Assembly: GCA_001298575.1 (NCBI GenBank)
Contig: LJCV01000301.1
Coordinates: 1-41,315, forward strand
Source: Actinobacteria bacterium OK074
GTDB taxonomy: Bacteria > Actinomycetota > Actinomycetes > Streptomycetales > Streptomycetaceae
Direction of reading: 5' to 3'
DNA length: 41,315 nucleotides
Shown: positions 24,499 to 33,161 of the stretch, in pieces
Layout: the number at the start of each line of letters is the position of its first letter
Position numbering within the stretch: the stretch's first letter is position 1
Notes under the pieces: model-generated
The model's input: only the letters and a program-made list of their open reading frames with translations
Database searches by the model: none
What the model was told of the DNA's origin: nothing
Made by a program: the position numbers and the translations under genes

Positions 24499-25692
24499 CG
24501 GATGGACTCCTTCAAAAACGTCTCGGCGAGCAGCGCGTCGGCCACCGCGAGCGCGTCGGCCACCAGATCGGCCGTGTCCTCCGTGCCCGCGGCCAGCCGG
24601 ATCAGGCCGGGCGGAACCGCTTCCGCGAGTTGTTCCTCGCTGAGCATGCCGCGCCACATGGACGCCGGATGCACGGCCGGCGACTCCACGCCGCCCAGGG
24701 CCGGCCGACCGGCGCGGGTAGCGCAGTCGGCCGAGGAAGGCGTCGGCCGTCTCGAACCCACCGGCGAACTCGATGCCGAGCACCCCGCCGAAACCGCTCA
24801 ACTGGTCGGTGGCCAGCTTGTGTTGGGGGTGGGTCGACAGACCGGGACAGTGCACCTGCGTCACCGCCGGATGCGAAGTCAGCGCCTCCGCGAGGGCCAG
24901 GCCGTTGGCGTTGTGCCGCGGCATCCGCAGCGGCAGGGTGCGCATGCCGCGCAGCAGCAGCCAGGCGTCAATCGGGCCGAGCGTGGCGCCGGTGGGCAGG
25001 CCGACGTCCCATACGCGGTCCAGGATCTCCGCCGGTCCGGCCAGTACTCCGGCGGAGACGTCCGAGTGGCCGTTGAGGTACTTGGTCGCGCTGTGCCAGA
25101 CCAGATCGATGCCGAAGTCCGTCGGCCGCTGGTTGAGCGGAGTGGCGAAGGTGTTGTCCGCCATGGTCAACACGTCGTGTGCGCGGGCCAGTTCGGCCAC
25201 GGCGCGCAGGTCGGTGATCCGGAGCAGCGGATTGCTCGGGGTCTCCACCAGGATCAGGCAGGTCCGCGGGGTCAGCGCCCTCGCGAACGCCCCCGGGTCG
25301 GTCTGGTCCACCAGAGTGGTCGTCACGCCGAGGCGCGGCAGCAGGTTCAGCAGCACCGACGCCGTACCCCCGTAGGTGGACCGCTGCCCGATGACGTGGT
25401 CACCCGCGGACACCAGCGCCAGTACGGCCGTGGTGAGCGCGGCCATCCCGGACGCGGTGACCATGGCCGCCTCGGTGTTCTCCAACTCGGCTACGACGGC
25501 GGCGACTTGCGCGTGGTTCGGGTTGCCGAAGCGGGTGTAGAAGTCCGTGCCGCGCGGGGCTACGGCACCCTGCGCGAACGCCGCCGCGTCCTCCGCCGAG
25601 AACGCCGCCGTCCGGTGGATGGGCGGTGCCACGGCACGGCCGGGACGGACCTCGCGGTCGGCGTGAACGGTGATGGTGCTCCTGCCCGGCAT
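24495..25692 (-). pseudogene. PLP-dependent trans-sulfuration enzyme (methionine gamma-lyase/cystathionine gamma-synthase type) with an internal frameshift
   Basis: Start ATG at 25692 after GGAAGGG. The first ~325 residues are a good Cys/Met-metabolism PLP enzyme: DFYTRFGNPNH, the TASGMAAL loop, VETPSNPLLRI, MADNTFATPLNQ and the PLP lysine K204 in WHSATKYLNGHSD. Near 24715-24735, after FLGRL, the frame breaks; the proper ending (GGVESPAVHPASMWRGMLSE ... TADLVADALAVADALLAE) continues in another frame to a stop at 24495. The span is 1198 bases, one more than a multiple of three, so a single extra base would explain it. The stop overlaps the amidohydrolase start as ATGA. This is either a recent pseudogene or a sequencing/assembly error. 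The family does gamma-elimination or gamma-replacement on sulfur amino acids. Confidence 0.8.
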
Positions 25693-25812
25693 GGCTGCCC
25701 TTCCGTGGACCGTCGGTGTGACTCCATGAGCTGCGCACTCATGCGGTCCGGCTCCATGAAGCGTGACCGACCGATGGTCCGATGCGACCGGATCCCGGCA
25801 ACTTTGGCAGCA

Positions 25813-25864
25813 AATTGCGCGCAGGGCAGGCACAGAATTGCGGTAGCCGAGTTCAGGGCGCAAT
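25813..25864. promoter_or_regulatory. Candidate Lrp/AsnC operator in the divergent region
   Basis: AATTGCG at 25813-25819 recurs at 25836-25842 (period 23), and its inverse GCGCAAT lies at 25858-25864 (next period 22). The group lies just before the Lrp-type gene start and in front of the divergent PLP gene. The roughly two-turn spacing fits an Lrp octamer wrap, but the sites are short. Confidence 0.35.
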
Positions 25865-25874
25865 AATCTGCCCC

Positions 25875-26333
25875 ATGGATGACGTGGACCGGTCGATTCT
25901 GGCCGTGCTCGAACAGCACGGCCGTATCAGCAACAACGACCTCGCCGCCCGGGTCGGGCTCTCTCCCTCTCCCTGCCTGCGGCGCGTGCGTCAGCTGGAG
26001 GAGGCCGGGGTCATCCGCGGCTACCGGGCGCTGATCGATCCCGCCGCGGTCGGCCGCGGCCTGCGGGTCTTCGCGGGCGTACGGCTGATGCGGCACACCC
26101 GCGCGGACGTGGTCGCGTTCGAGCGTGGCGTCACCCGGCTGCCCGAGGTGGTCGCCTGCCACCACATCACCGGCAACTTCGACTATCTGCTCCAGGTCGA
26201 GGTGGCCGACCTGCCCGCCTACGAGGGCTTCCACGCCCACCAGTTGGCCACTCTGCCCGGCGTGGCCACGGTGACCAGCTACGTCACGATGAAGACGCTC
26301 ACCGCCGACACCGGCGGGCCCGTCAGAGAGTGA
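25875..26333 (+). CDS. Lrp/AsnC-family transcriptional regulator
   Basis: 152 residues from the ATG at 25875; the open frame back to 25782 has no ribosome site. N-terminal HTH (DVDRSILAVLEQHGRISNND, recognition helix LSPSPCLRRVRQLEEAGVI) and a C-terminal RAM domain (VVACHHITGNFDYLLQVEVA, LPGVATVTSYVTMKT) with the glycine-containing effector turn. Divergent from the PLP enzyme/amidohydrolase pair, 182 bp between starts, so it is the likely local regulator, probably responding to an amino acid used or made by that pair. Confidence 0.9.
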   Translation: MDDVDRSILAVLEQHGRISNNDLAARVGLSPSPCLRRVRQLEEAGVIRGYRALIDPAAVGRGLRVFAGVRLMRHTRADVVAFERGVTRLPEVVACHHITGNFDYLLQVEVADLPAYEGFHAHQLATLPGVATVTSYVTMKTLTADTGGPVRE

Positions 26334-26414
26334 CGGCCCCACGGACGCGGACGACGACGACGCCGCCGCCGACCCGGCCAACCTCTGCCCCGACCGCACA
26401 CGGCGACACCCCTC

Positions 26415-27215
26415 CTACCCCTCCCCGGACTCCCCCTTCTCCACAGCCCCACGCGGCGGCGTCGCATGCTCCAGGAACCGCAGCAACTCCACCGGGAACG
26501 GCAGCACCAGCGTCGAGTTCTTCTCCGCCGCGACCGCCACCACCGTTTGCAGCAGCCGGAGTTGGAGCGCGGCGGGCTGCTCCGACATCTCCTTCGCCGC
26601 CTCGGCGAGCTTCTTCGACGCCTGCAACTCCGCGTCCGCGTTGATGACTCGGGCCCGCCGCTCCCGGTCCGCCTCCGCCTGCCGGGCCATCGACCGCTTC
26701 ATCGTCTCCGGCAGCGACACGTCCTTGATCTCGACGCGGTCGATGGTCACCCCCCACTCCACCGCCGGGCTGTCGATCATCAACTCCAGCCCCTGGTTGA
26801 GCTTTTCGCGGTTGGAGAGCAGGTCGTCCAGCTCGCTCTTGCCGATGATCGACCGCAGCGAGGTCTGCGCCATCTGCGCGACGGCGAACCGGTAGTCCTC
26901 GACCCGGACGACCGCCTCCGCGGGCGCGGTGACCCGGAAGTAGACGACGGCGTCCACCCGCACCGTCACGTTGTCGCGGGTGATGCCCTCCTGTCCGGGC
27001 ACCGGCATCGTCACGATCTGCATGTTGACCTTCTGCAGCCGGTCGACGAAGGGCACGACCATCGTGAATCCCGGGCCCCGCACCTCGGGCCTGAGCCGGC
27101 CGAGCCGGAACACCACCCCGCGTTCGTACTGTTTGACGACCCGGGCCGCCGCCATCGCGTAGACGGCCCCGACGGACGCGAGGGCCACTCCCGCCGTCAC
27201 CAGTGCCTCGACCAT
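26415..27215 (-). CDS. Slipin/stomatin-like SPFH-domain membrane protein
   Basis: 266 residues from the ATG at 27215, preceded by GGGGG; an upstream extension to 27437 is low-complexity. One N-terminal helix (ALVTAGVALASVGAVYAMAA) is followed at once by the SPFH signature VVKQYERGVVFRLGRL and PGFTMVVPFVDRLQKVN, then DNVTVRVDAVVYFRV, and a coiled-coil (TMKRSMARQAEADRERRARV, ASKKLAEAAKEMSEQ). It would form a membrane-bound oligomer organising a lipid microdomain. The usual NfeD partner gene is not adjacent. Confidence 0.9.
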   Translation of the reverse strand: MVEALVTAGVALASVGAVYAMAAARVVKQYERGVVFRLGRLRPEVRGPGFTMVVPFVDRLQKVNMQIVTMPVPGQEGITRDNVTVRVDAVVYFRVTAPAEAVVRVEDYRFAVAQMAQTSLRSIIGKSELDDLLSNREKLNQGLELMIDSPAVEWGVTIDRVEIKDVSLPETMKRSMARQAEADRERRARVINADAELQASKKLAEAAKEMSEQPAALQLRLLQTVVAVAAEKNSTLVLPFPVELLRFLEHATPPRGAVEKGESGEG

Positions 27216-27343
27216 GTCGGCCCCCAGGGTCCGAAGGAAGTGGTCGCGCTCAACGGATTCCGTGCCACTCACGGATTCCGTGCCGTTCTTCGAGTCTCGC
27301 CCCGACTCTCCTCCGACGGTAACTCCGGCGCACGAACAAGGGC

Positions 27344-27375
27344 GAGCCCCCGTACACACACGTGTACGGGGGCTC
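27344..27375. terminator. Strong hairpin terminator after the streptogrisin-type protease
   Basis: Perfect 14 bp stem GAGCCCCCGTACAC (27344-27357) and GTGTACGGGGGCTC (27362-27375) with the four-base loop ACAC. It lies 87 bases beyond the protease stop and upstream of the slipin gene, so it insulates the two minus-strand genes. Confidence 0.8.
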
Positions 27376-27461
27376 ACTGACCGCGGGCCCCGCGGTATGG
27401 AACCGCGGGTGCTCCGGTGTCGGCCGACGCTGGTCAACCGATGCTGGTCAACCGATGCCTG

Positions 27462-28358
27462 TCAGCCGACGCTCACGCCGTAGTAGCTGAGCGCCTCGGT
27501 GACCGGCTGGAAGAAGGTCGTGCCGCCGGAGGTGCAGTTGCCGCTGCCGCCGGAGGTCAGACCGTAGGCGACGGTGCCCGAGTAGAGCGGACCACCGCTG
27601 TCGCCGCCCTCGGCGCACACGGACGTCTGGATCATCCCGTAGACGACGTCACCACTGCCGTAGTTGACGGTGGCGTTCAGAGCGGTGACCTTGCCGCTGT
27701 GCGTGCCGGTGGTCGAGCCGCGCCGGTAGACGGTCGTGCCCACGGCCGGGGTGGCCGCGCTGCTGATGGTCTGGGTGCCGACCGTGCTCGGGTGGGCGGC
27801 CGAGCCGGTGTACTTCACCAGCGCGTAGTCGTTGGTCGGGAAGCTGTAGCTGACGTTCGTGCCCAGCGTCGTGGTCTGACCCGAGTTGGAGTACCACGTG
27901 CTGGCGACCTCACCGCAGTGGCCTGCGGTGAGGAAGTAGTAGGTGCTGCCGCTGTGCACGTTGAAGCCGAGGGAACAGCGGTAGCCGCCGCCGTAGATGG
28001 CGTCGCCGCCGGTGATCAGCGGTTTGAACTGGCCAGAGGTGTGCTTGATGGTCAGGGCCCCGGCGTCGCTGCCGGCGTCGGCCTTGATCTGGGCGATCTC
28101 CGCGGCGGACACCGTGCTGTCGACGGTGACGACGACCCGGTTGGTTACGGGGTCGACGGCCCAGGCGGTGCCCGCGACGTCGGACTGGAGCACCGAGGTC
28201 TTCACGGCGCTCAGTTCGCTCGCGCTGAACGTCTGCGCGGCGCTCGCGTTCGCGGTGGGGACGGCGAACGCGGCGGCGGCCATGAAGCCGGTGGCCACGG
28301 CCATCAGCCGGGTCCGTCTCGCGATACCGCTGCGGGGGGTGGTGCGCTTGATCCTCAC
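27462..28358 (-). CDS. Secreted chymotrypsin-family protease, streptogrisin B-like (S1)
   Basis: 298 residues from a GTG at 28358 after GGAGGGAACG. A long twin-arginine-like/Sec signal (RRTRLMAVATGFMAAAAFAV, cut near ANASA), then an alpha-lytic-protease type propeptide (about 42-114) and the mature enzyme from I115 (ITGGDAIYGGG) after the Leu114 processing site, as in streptogrisin B. Triad: H147 in TAGHC, D177 in NDYAL, S254 in GDSGGP. Four mature cysteines (C128, C148, C248, C275) fit the two disulfides of this group. Extracellular endopeptidase. Long GC-rich promoter region upstream. Confidence 0.95.
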   Translation of the reverse strand: MRIKRTTPRSGIARRTRLMAVATGFMAAAAFAVPTANASAAQTFSASELSAVKTSVLQSDVAGTAWAVDPVTNRVVVTVDSTVSAAEIAQIKADAGSDAGALTIKHTSGQFKPLITGGDAIYGGGYRCSLGFNVHSGSTYYFLTAGHCGEVASTWYSNSGQTTTLGTNVSYSFPTNDYALVKYTGSAAHPSTVGTQTISSAATPAVGTTVYRRGSTTGTHSGKVTALNATVNYGSGDVVYGMIQTSVCAEGGDSGGPLYSGTVAYGLTSGGSGNCTSGGTTFFQPVTEALSYYGVSVG

Positions 28359-28734
28359 TTTTCGTTCCCTCCAAGGGAAGTCGGGGGCCCACAGTGGGGT
28401 TTTGGGCCCGTGAGGCGCAGTCGGGGACACCTCTGCCCGGGGTTCCGGACATGCCGTGTTCACGACAAGCGCTGTGGGGGAGTATTCGGCCGCACGGCCG
28501 ATCCGCGCAAGGGGGCCTTTCGGCCGCACGACCCTCAGCGTACGCACAAATTACGCCCAAGAGGTACTAAGCGCACGCACAACTTTGGCCCGGACCACGG
28601 CAGTTGCCCGACCGGTCCGCGGCACGGTCACAGCGCGTCTCGCGGCGCGATCACAGCCCGTCCCGTGGCGCGATCACAGCCCGGTCCACGGCACGGTCAC
28701 AGCCGGTTTCGCGGAGCGAGCACAGCCGGTATCG
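28359..28734. other. 376 bp intergenic region with promoter of the S1 protease and a tandem repeat array
   Basis: No gene seen. The right-hand part carries five 23 bp repeats (separate entry). The left-hand part is the protease's 5' region, with CGGCCGAAAGGCC-like short palindromes on either side of 28490-28530 but no clear -35/-10 pair that I can defend. Confidence 0.5.
28611..28725. repeat. Five tandem 23 bp repeats
   Basis: Five head-to-tail units of exactly 23 bp at 28611, 28634, 28657, 28680 and 28703, each ending in CACAG (usually ATCACAG or GTCACAG) with a CGCGG/CGTGG/CACGG core; a sixth degenerate start (CCGGTATCGC) follows. Units differ at several positions. The unit length is not a multiple of three, so it is noncoding. 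The array abuts the stop of the monooxygenase gene at 28735. Confidence 0.85.
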
Positions 28735-30126
28735 CTACCCCTTCCAGACCGGCTCCGGCAGCCCGAGGTGCGAGCGCAGCGTCGTCCCCTCGTACTCCGT
28801 ACGGAACACGCCACGCTCCTGGAGCAGCGGCACCACCCGGTCCACGAACTCGTCGAGCCCCGCCGGGGCCAGATGCGGTACGAGGATGAAGCCGTCCGCG
28901 GCCTCCCGCTGCACGTAGGTGTCGATCTCGGCGGCGACCGCCTCGGGGGTGCCGACGAAGGAGATGCGGCTGGTGGCCTCGATGACGGTCTCCCGGATGG
29001 ACAGCCCCTTGCGCCGCGCCAACTCCCGCCACTGCCGGGCCGTTTCGACGGTGTCGCCGCGCCGGGTCCGCCCCTGGGTGATCCCCGAGTCAGCCACCGG
29101 GTCGGTGTCGGGCAGCGGTCCGTCGGGGTCGTACGCGGACAGGTCGGTGCCCCACACCTGTTCGAGCGCGAGGATCGCGTTCTGCGGCGAGACCTGCTGC
29201 CGCCGCACCTCGGCGGCCCGCTCCCGCGCCTCGGCGGCGGTGTCCCCGAGCACGACCCCGACCCCGGGCATGATCTTCAGGTCGTCGGCGCTCCGGCCGT
29301 GGGCGGCGAGCCTGCGTTTGACGTCGGCGTAGAAGGCGCGGCCCGCTTCCAGGGTGCCGTGCCGAGTGCCGCGTCTTCCCGGGGGACAACCCCCGGACCC
29401 CCAGCCGGAGAAGAGGACATCGGCGGTGGCCGCCGCGAACTCGCGCCCCTCGTCGGAGTCCCCGGCCTGGATGACCACCGGGTACCCCTGCGGGGAGCGC
29501 GGCAGCCCGAACTCGCCCGCGATGTCGAAGTGCTGCCCCCGGTGCGCGAAGGGCCTCGGCACCCCCTCCGGTGTCCAGGAGTCCCACAACTCCCGTGCGG
29601 TGCGCACGAATTCGGCGGCCCTCGTGTACCGGTCGGCTCGGTCGAGGAAGCCGCCGCGGCGGAAGTTCTCCCCGGTGAAGGCGTCGGAGGAGGTCACCAC
29701 GTTCCAGGCCGCCCGGCCGCCGCTGAGATGGTCCAACGTGGCGAACCTGCGGGCGAGTTCGTAGGGCTCGTTGAAGGTCGCGTTGACGGTGGCGGCGAGC
29801 CCGAGCCGGTCGGTGACGGCGGCGAGCGCGTTCAGCACGGTGATCGGCTCCGGCCGCCCGACGACGTCCAAGTCGTGGATACGGCCCTGGTGTTCGCGCA
29901 GCCGCAGCCCCTCGGCGAGGAAGAAGAAGTCGAACAGGCCGCGTTCGGCGGTCCGCGCGAGGTGCTCGAAGGAGGAGAACTCGATCTGCGACCCGGAGCG
30001 GGGATCCGTCCATACGGTGGCGCTGTTGATGCCGGGGAAGTGCGCGGCGAGGTGCACCTGCTTCCCGGCGTGCTGGTTCCCGCCGTGCTGGTTCCCGCCC
30101 TGCGGACCCGGCCGACGCGCGGTCAT
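28735..30126 (-). CDS. FMN-dependent monooxygenase of the NtaA/SnaA/DszA (luciferase-like) group
   Basis: 463 residues from the ATG at 30126, preceded by GGGGG and overlapping the upstream stop (ATGA). A His/Asn/Gly-rich start (GGNQHGGNQHAGKQ) precedes the luciferase-like fold: VHLAAHFPGINSATVW, GLFDFFFLAEGLR, HLSGGRAAWNVVTSSDAFTG (family hallmark) and GYPVVIQAGDSDEGREFAA. It needs FMNH2 from a separate reductase and oxygen; relatives cleave C-S or C-N bonds of nitrilotriacetate, dibenzothiophene sulfone or alkyl sulfones. With its partner genes an organosulfur-scavenging role is likely but inferred. Confidence 0.9.
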   Translation of the reverse strand: MTARRPGPQGGNQHGGNQHAGKQVHLAAHFPGINSATVWTDPRSGSQIEFSSFEHLARTAERGLFDFFFLAEGLRLREHQGRIHDLDVVGRPEPITVLNALAAVTDRLGLAATVNATFNEPYELARRFATLDHLSGGRAAWNVVTSSDAFTGENFRRGGFLDRADRYTRAAEFVRTARELWDSWTPEGVPRPFAHRGQHFDIAGEFGLPRSPQGYPVVIQAGDSDEGREFAAATADVLFSGWGSGGCPPGRRGTRHGTLEAGRAFYADVKRRLAAHGRSADDLKIMPGVGVVLGDTAAEARERAAEVRRQQVSPQNAILALEQVWGTDLSAYDPDGPLPDTDPVADSGITQGRTRRGDTVETARQWRELARRKGLSIRETVIEATSRISFVGTPEAVAAEIDTYVQREAADGFILVPHLAPAGLDEFVDRVVPLLQERGVFRTEYEGTTLRSHLGLPEPVWKG

Positions 30127-31244
30127 CGCGTTCCCCCTGCCCCGGCGGTGCCGGTGTACTGGTTGGCGGGCCGGGCGAGGCCGAGGTGCTCCCGGAGGGT
30201 GCGGCCCGGGTAGAACGTGCGGAACAGGCCCCGGTGTTGGAGCAGCGCGACCGTGCCGTTGACCAGCCGCTCCAGGTCGCGGCTCGGCTCGGCGGGCACG
30301 AGGTGGAAGCCGTCGACGGCACCGGTTTCGTGCCAGGCGGCGATCAGTTCGGCCAGGTCGACGGGGCCGCCGCGGTAGAACGGCCCGTGCGCGGCCGGCC
30401 GGGGCACTCCCCCGCCGAGGTCGCGGACCCGCTCGAACTGGGCGGCCCCCCAGGCGGGTTCGGCCGCGTACTCCCCGTCCCCGAGGTCCACGGTGAGGCT
30501 CGCCAGCACCCGCAGCGCGTCCGGGTCCCGCCCGAACTCCCCTGCCCTGCCCCGCAGTTCGTCCCGGAGGAGGGCGGCCTGGGCGCGGTTGGCGACGCGC
30601 ACCAGTGCCACGTCGGCGTACCGGGCGGCGACGGTGCGGGCGGGACCCTCGGTGGCGTCGACGACCCGTACGGGATGGCCCTGCGGGGGCCGGGGCACGA
30701 TCGAGGGGCCCTTCACGGAGAAGGTGGGGCCCACGAAGTCGGCGTGGTGCAGCTTGTCGCGGTCTATGAACCGGCCGGTGGTCTCGTCCCGGATCTCGGC
30801 GTCGTCCTCCCAGCTGTCCCACAACCGGGCGGCCACGTCGGCGACTTCGCCCGCCTCGCGCCACAGCGCGTCGGCGGGTGCGGCGTGGCGGCGGCCGAAG
30901 AGACGGGCCTCGCCCTCGGTGGCCGACACGTCGAGCCGCCAGCCCGCCCGGCCCCGGCTGACCCAGTCGAGGGTGGCCACGGCCGCCTGGACGTGGAAGG
31001 GCTCGGTGTGCGTGGTGGTGACGGTCGGCACGAGGCCGATGCGGGTGGTGGCGGGGGCGACCCGGGAGAGCACGGCGAGCGCGTCGGGGCCCGGCCGCCC
31101 GAACCCGTCGCCGAGTGTCACGAAGTCGAGCCCCCCGCGCTCGGCGAGCCGCGCCGACTCCACGTAGGACCCGGCCTCGTACACGCCCGCCCGGTCGACG
31201 GCGGCGGCCAGATGCAACAGCCCCCGGCCGTGGGTTGAGGTCAT
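30123..31244 (-). CDS. Second luciferase-like FMN-dependent monooxygenase
   Basis: 373 residues from the ATG at 31244; the frame to 31298 is possible but not needed. Bacterial-luciferase-like sequence: ESARLAERGGLDFVTLGDGF, RIGLVPTVTTTHTEPFHVQA, TLDWVSRGRAGWRLDVSATE. A central insertion is followed by FVGPTFSVKGPSIVPRPPQG, and the chain ends with ALLQHRGLFRTFYPGRTLRE, which parallels the end of the downstream paralogue (LLQERGVFRTEYEGTTLRSH), so the two may share one oligomer type or substrate series. Four-base overlap with the downstream gene. No flavin reductase gene is near. Confidence 0.85.
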   Translation of the reverse strand: MTSTHGRGLLHLAAAVDRAGVYEAGSYVESARLAERGGLDFVTLGDGFGRPGPDALAVLSRVAPATTRIGLVPTVTTTHTEPFHVQAAVATLDWVSRGRAGWRLDVSATEGEARLFGRRHAAPADALWREAGEVADVAARLWDSWEDDAEIRDETTGRFIDRDKLHHADFVGPTFSVKGPSIVPRPPQGHPVRVVDATEGPARTVAARYADVALVRVANRAQAALLRDELRGRAGEFGRDPDALRVLASLTVDLGDGEYAAEPAWGAAQFERVRDLGGGVPRPAAHGPFYRGGPVDLAELIAAWHETGAVDGFHLVPAEPSRDLERLVNGTVALLQHRGLFRTFYPGRTLREHLGLARPANQYTGTAGAGGTR

Positions 31245-31337
31245 GGCGACACACCTTTTCTCTGCGTGTTTCCGCACGAATCGCTGTGTTGTCCGCACGA
31301 GTCGCCGCGGTGGGAAGGGGAGGCGGAGCCGCTGCTG

Positions 31338-33161
31338 TCACCCGGCGGCGCGACACTCCAGGTCGCGCAGGAACCGCAGCACCGCGCGCGCCGCCCCGTC
31401 GTTCTGCCGGAACGCGGGACCGCCCGTACGGGGCCGGGTGAACGCCCCGGAGCCGCGGGCGTCGGTGTGCGGCCCGAGCGCGAACCGCCGCGGATACGGG
31501 GTGCCGGAGCGGTCCAGCACGCGCCCGTCCCCGGGGTCGACGGCGAGGAGCCCCTCGGGCGTACCGGCGGCGCCCTCCGCGTACAGCCGCCGCAGCAACT
31601 GGTCCCGGGTGCGTTCCACAGTGGGGTTCGGCAGCCGGGCCTCGACCAGCGCGCGGGTCTCGACGACCGCGCCGGGGACGCTGGCGCTGCCGCCGCGGAA
31701 GACGCCGTCCGCGGCGGTGACGGTCATGTCGGCGCCGAGGAAGCGGACCACGCCCGCGCGGGAGAGCGCGAGCAGCTGCCGCAGCCGGGGTCCGGGCGGC
31801 CCGGACGCGAGGTAGCTGAAGAACCCGTGCCACCAGGACCCGATGTCACCGAGCCGCACGAGCTGCCCGTAGACGGAGAGCAGCGCGAAGAACACCGCCT
31901 GGTCGGGGCTGTGCGCGGGATCGTGACGCCTCGTCAAGTCCCGTTCCACGTAAGCGCGCAGGCCGTCCTGGAGGGCGTCGGACGACGCGTACCGCACGCC
32001 GTCCAGCGGCCGGTCGACGGCGTCGAGGTCGAGCCGGTCGGCGGGGTCGGGCACCGCGGCGGCCACCAGCGCGGGCAGGGCCACCGGGTCGGCGAGGGCG
32101 TACTTCTCCTCGAAGTCCGGCCAGGCGACGGCGGTGCGTTCGGGGTGTGCGGTGAACAGCCGGTGGTAGTGGGCGAACCCCAACTCCTTGGCCACCAGGG
32201 GCCATACGTCCCGCCGGAAGTCGAACCCCGCGGGCCGGGCGAGGAGTTCGTCGACCTCGGCGGGCCCGAAGAAGCGGGGCAGCGGCGGCCGGTCGCCACT
32301 CCAGTCGTAGCCGATCTTGGAGTGGTAGGGCACCCCGCGCCGGGACCCGACATACAGCACGGGCTCCCGTCCGGACGGGACGTACCTCAACTCCTCGCCG
32401 TCCAGGGGCTCGTAGCGACCGCCGCGCCCCTCGGTGAGCAGCACCACGAGGTCGACGAAGGCGAGCCCGAAGCCGCGGACGAGGACGTCTTCGCCCGGCT
32501 TCAGCGGGGAGAGGTCGCTGTCGGCGGTGAAGTCCGGCGGCAGGTGCACGAGGCCGTGCTCGGCGGCGTACGCGGCCAACGCCCGCTGTTCGTCGTCGAG
32601 TTCGGCGTCGAGATGGCCGAGGGTGAGGACGACGAGATCGGCGTCGAGGGGTTCGGGGCGCCCCTGGAGCCAGACCCGCTGCCGTCCCTCGCGCGGTCCC
32701 TCGACCCGTTCGGCGATGCACGGGTGGTGGTGGACGCGGACGCCCGGGGGCAGGGCGGCGAGGGTCTGCTCGTAGACCCAGCGCAGGTAACCGCCCTGCC
32801 GCTGCCGGTCGGCGAAGAGCCGGCCGTCGACGCCCGCCCACTCGTGCAGGGTGGGGCCCGGGCGGACCGGGCCCTCCATGGCCACCGTCTCGTCGGTGAA
32901 CATGGTGACGTCCTCGGCGTGCGAGTTCATCAGCAGCAGCGGCGACTGCGCCTCGCGCCAGATCCGGCCGCCGCCCGGCGGGTACGGGTCGACGAGGTGC
33001 ACGTCGAGTGCCAACTCCCCGTGCAGTTCGGGCGCGTTGGCGGCGATCCGCTCCAGGACACCGATGCCCCGCGGTCCGGCGCCCACGATCACCAGCGTGG
33101 GGCGCGAGGGCGCGGCGGCCGGTGCTGTCGCGGTGGGACGGGCGAAGGGCTCGGAAGACAT
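31338..33161 (-). CDS. FAD/NAD(P)-binding protein of the NAD_binding_9 type
   Basis: 607 residues from the ATG at 33161 (GGAG eight bases upstream). N-terminal dinucleotide fold TLVIVGAGPRGIGVLERI (about 20-37), then HLVDPYPPGGGRIWR and SPLLLMNSHAEDVTMFTD, the signature of this flavoprotein family, and ADLVVLTLGHLDAELDDEQ. It resembles N-hydroxylating monooxygenase-like proteins that often sit beside luciferase-like monooxygenases in sulfur-utilisation loci. First gene of the minus-strand operon; 93 bp separate it from the second gene. Exact reaction unknown. Confidence 0.85.
   Translation of the reverse strand: MSSEPFARPTATAPAAAPSRPTLVIVGAGPRGIGVLERIAANAPELHGELALDVHLVDPYPPGGGRIWREAQSPLLLMNSHAEDVTMFTDETVAMEGPVRPGPTLHEWAGVDGRLFADRQRQGGYLRWVYEQTLAALPPGVRVHHHPCIAERVEGPREGRQRVWLQGRPEPLDADLVVLTLGHLDAELDDEQRALAAYAAEHGLVHLPPDFTADSDLSPLKPGEDVLVRGFGLAFVDLVVLLTEGRGGRYEPLDGEELRYVPSGREPVLYVGSRRGVPYHSKIGYDWSGDRPPLPRFFGPAEVDELLARPAGFDFRRDVWPLVAKELGFAHYHRLFTAHPERTAVAWPDFEEKYALADPVALPALVAAAVPDPADRLDLDAVDRPLDGVRYASSDALQDGLRAYVERDLTRRHDPAHSPDQAVFFALLSVYGQLVRLGDIGSWWHGFFSYLASGPPGPRLRQLLALSRAGVVRFLGADMTVTAADGVFRGGSASVPGAVVETRALVEARLPNPTVERTRDQLLRRLYAEGAAGTPEGLLAVDPGDGRVLDRSGTPYPRRFALGPHTDARGSGAFTRPRTGGPAFRQNDGAARAVLRFLRDLECRAAG

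Noticed and set aside
23161..25863. 900-residue PLP enzyme-amidohydrolase fusion
   Set aside because: The single open frame reads nonsense after the PLP core (RRSAGPGRRG...); the real PLP ending is in another frame and both genes have their own start and ribosome site.
28611..28725. CRISPR array
   Set aside because: Repeats are contiguous 23 bp units with no unique spacers and no cas genes nearby.
28735..31833. 1032-residue minus-strand frame covering both monooxygenases
   Set aside because: Only the part below 30126 is real; the upper part is a shadow of the neighbouring monooxygenase and FAD genes.
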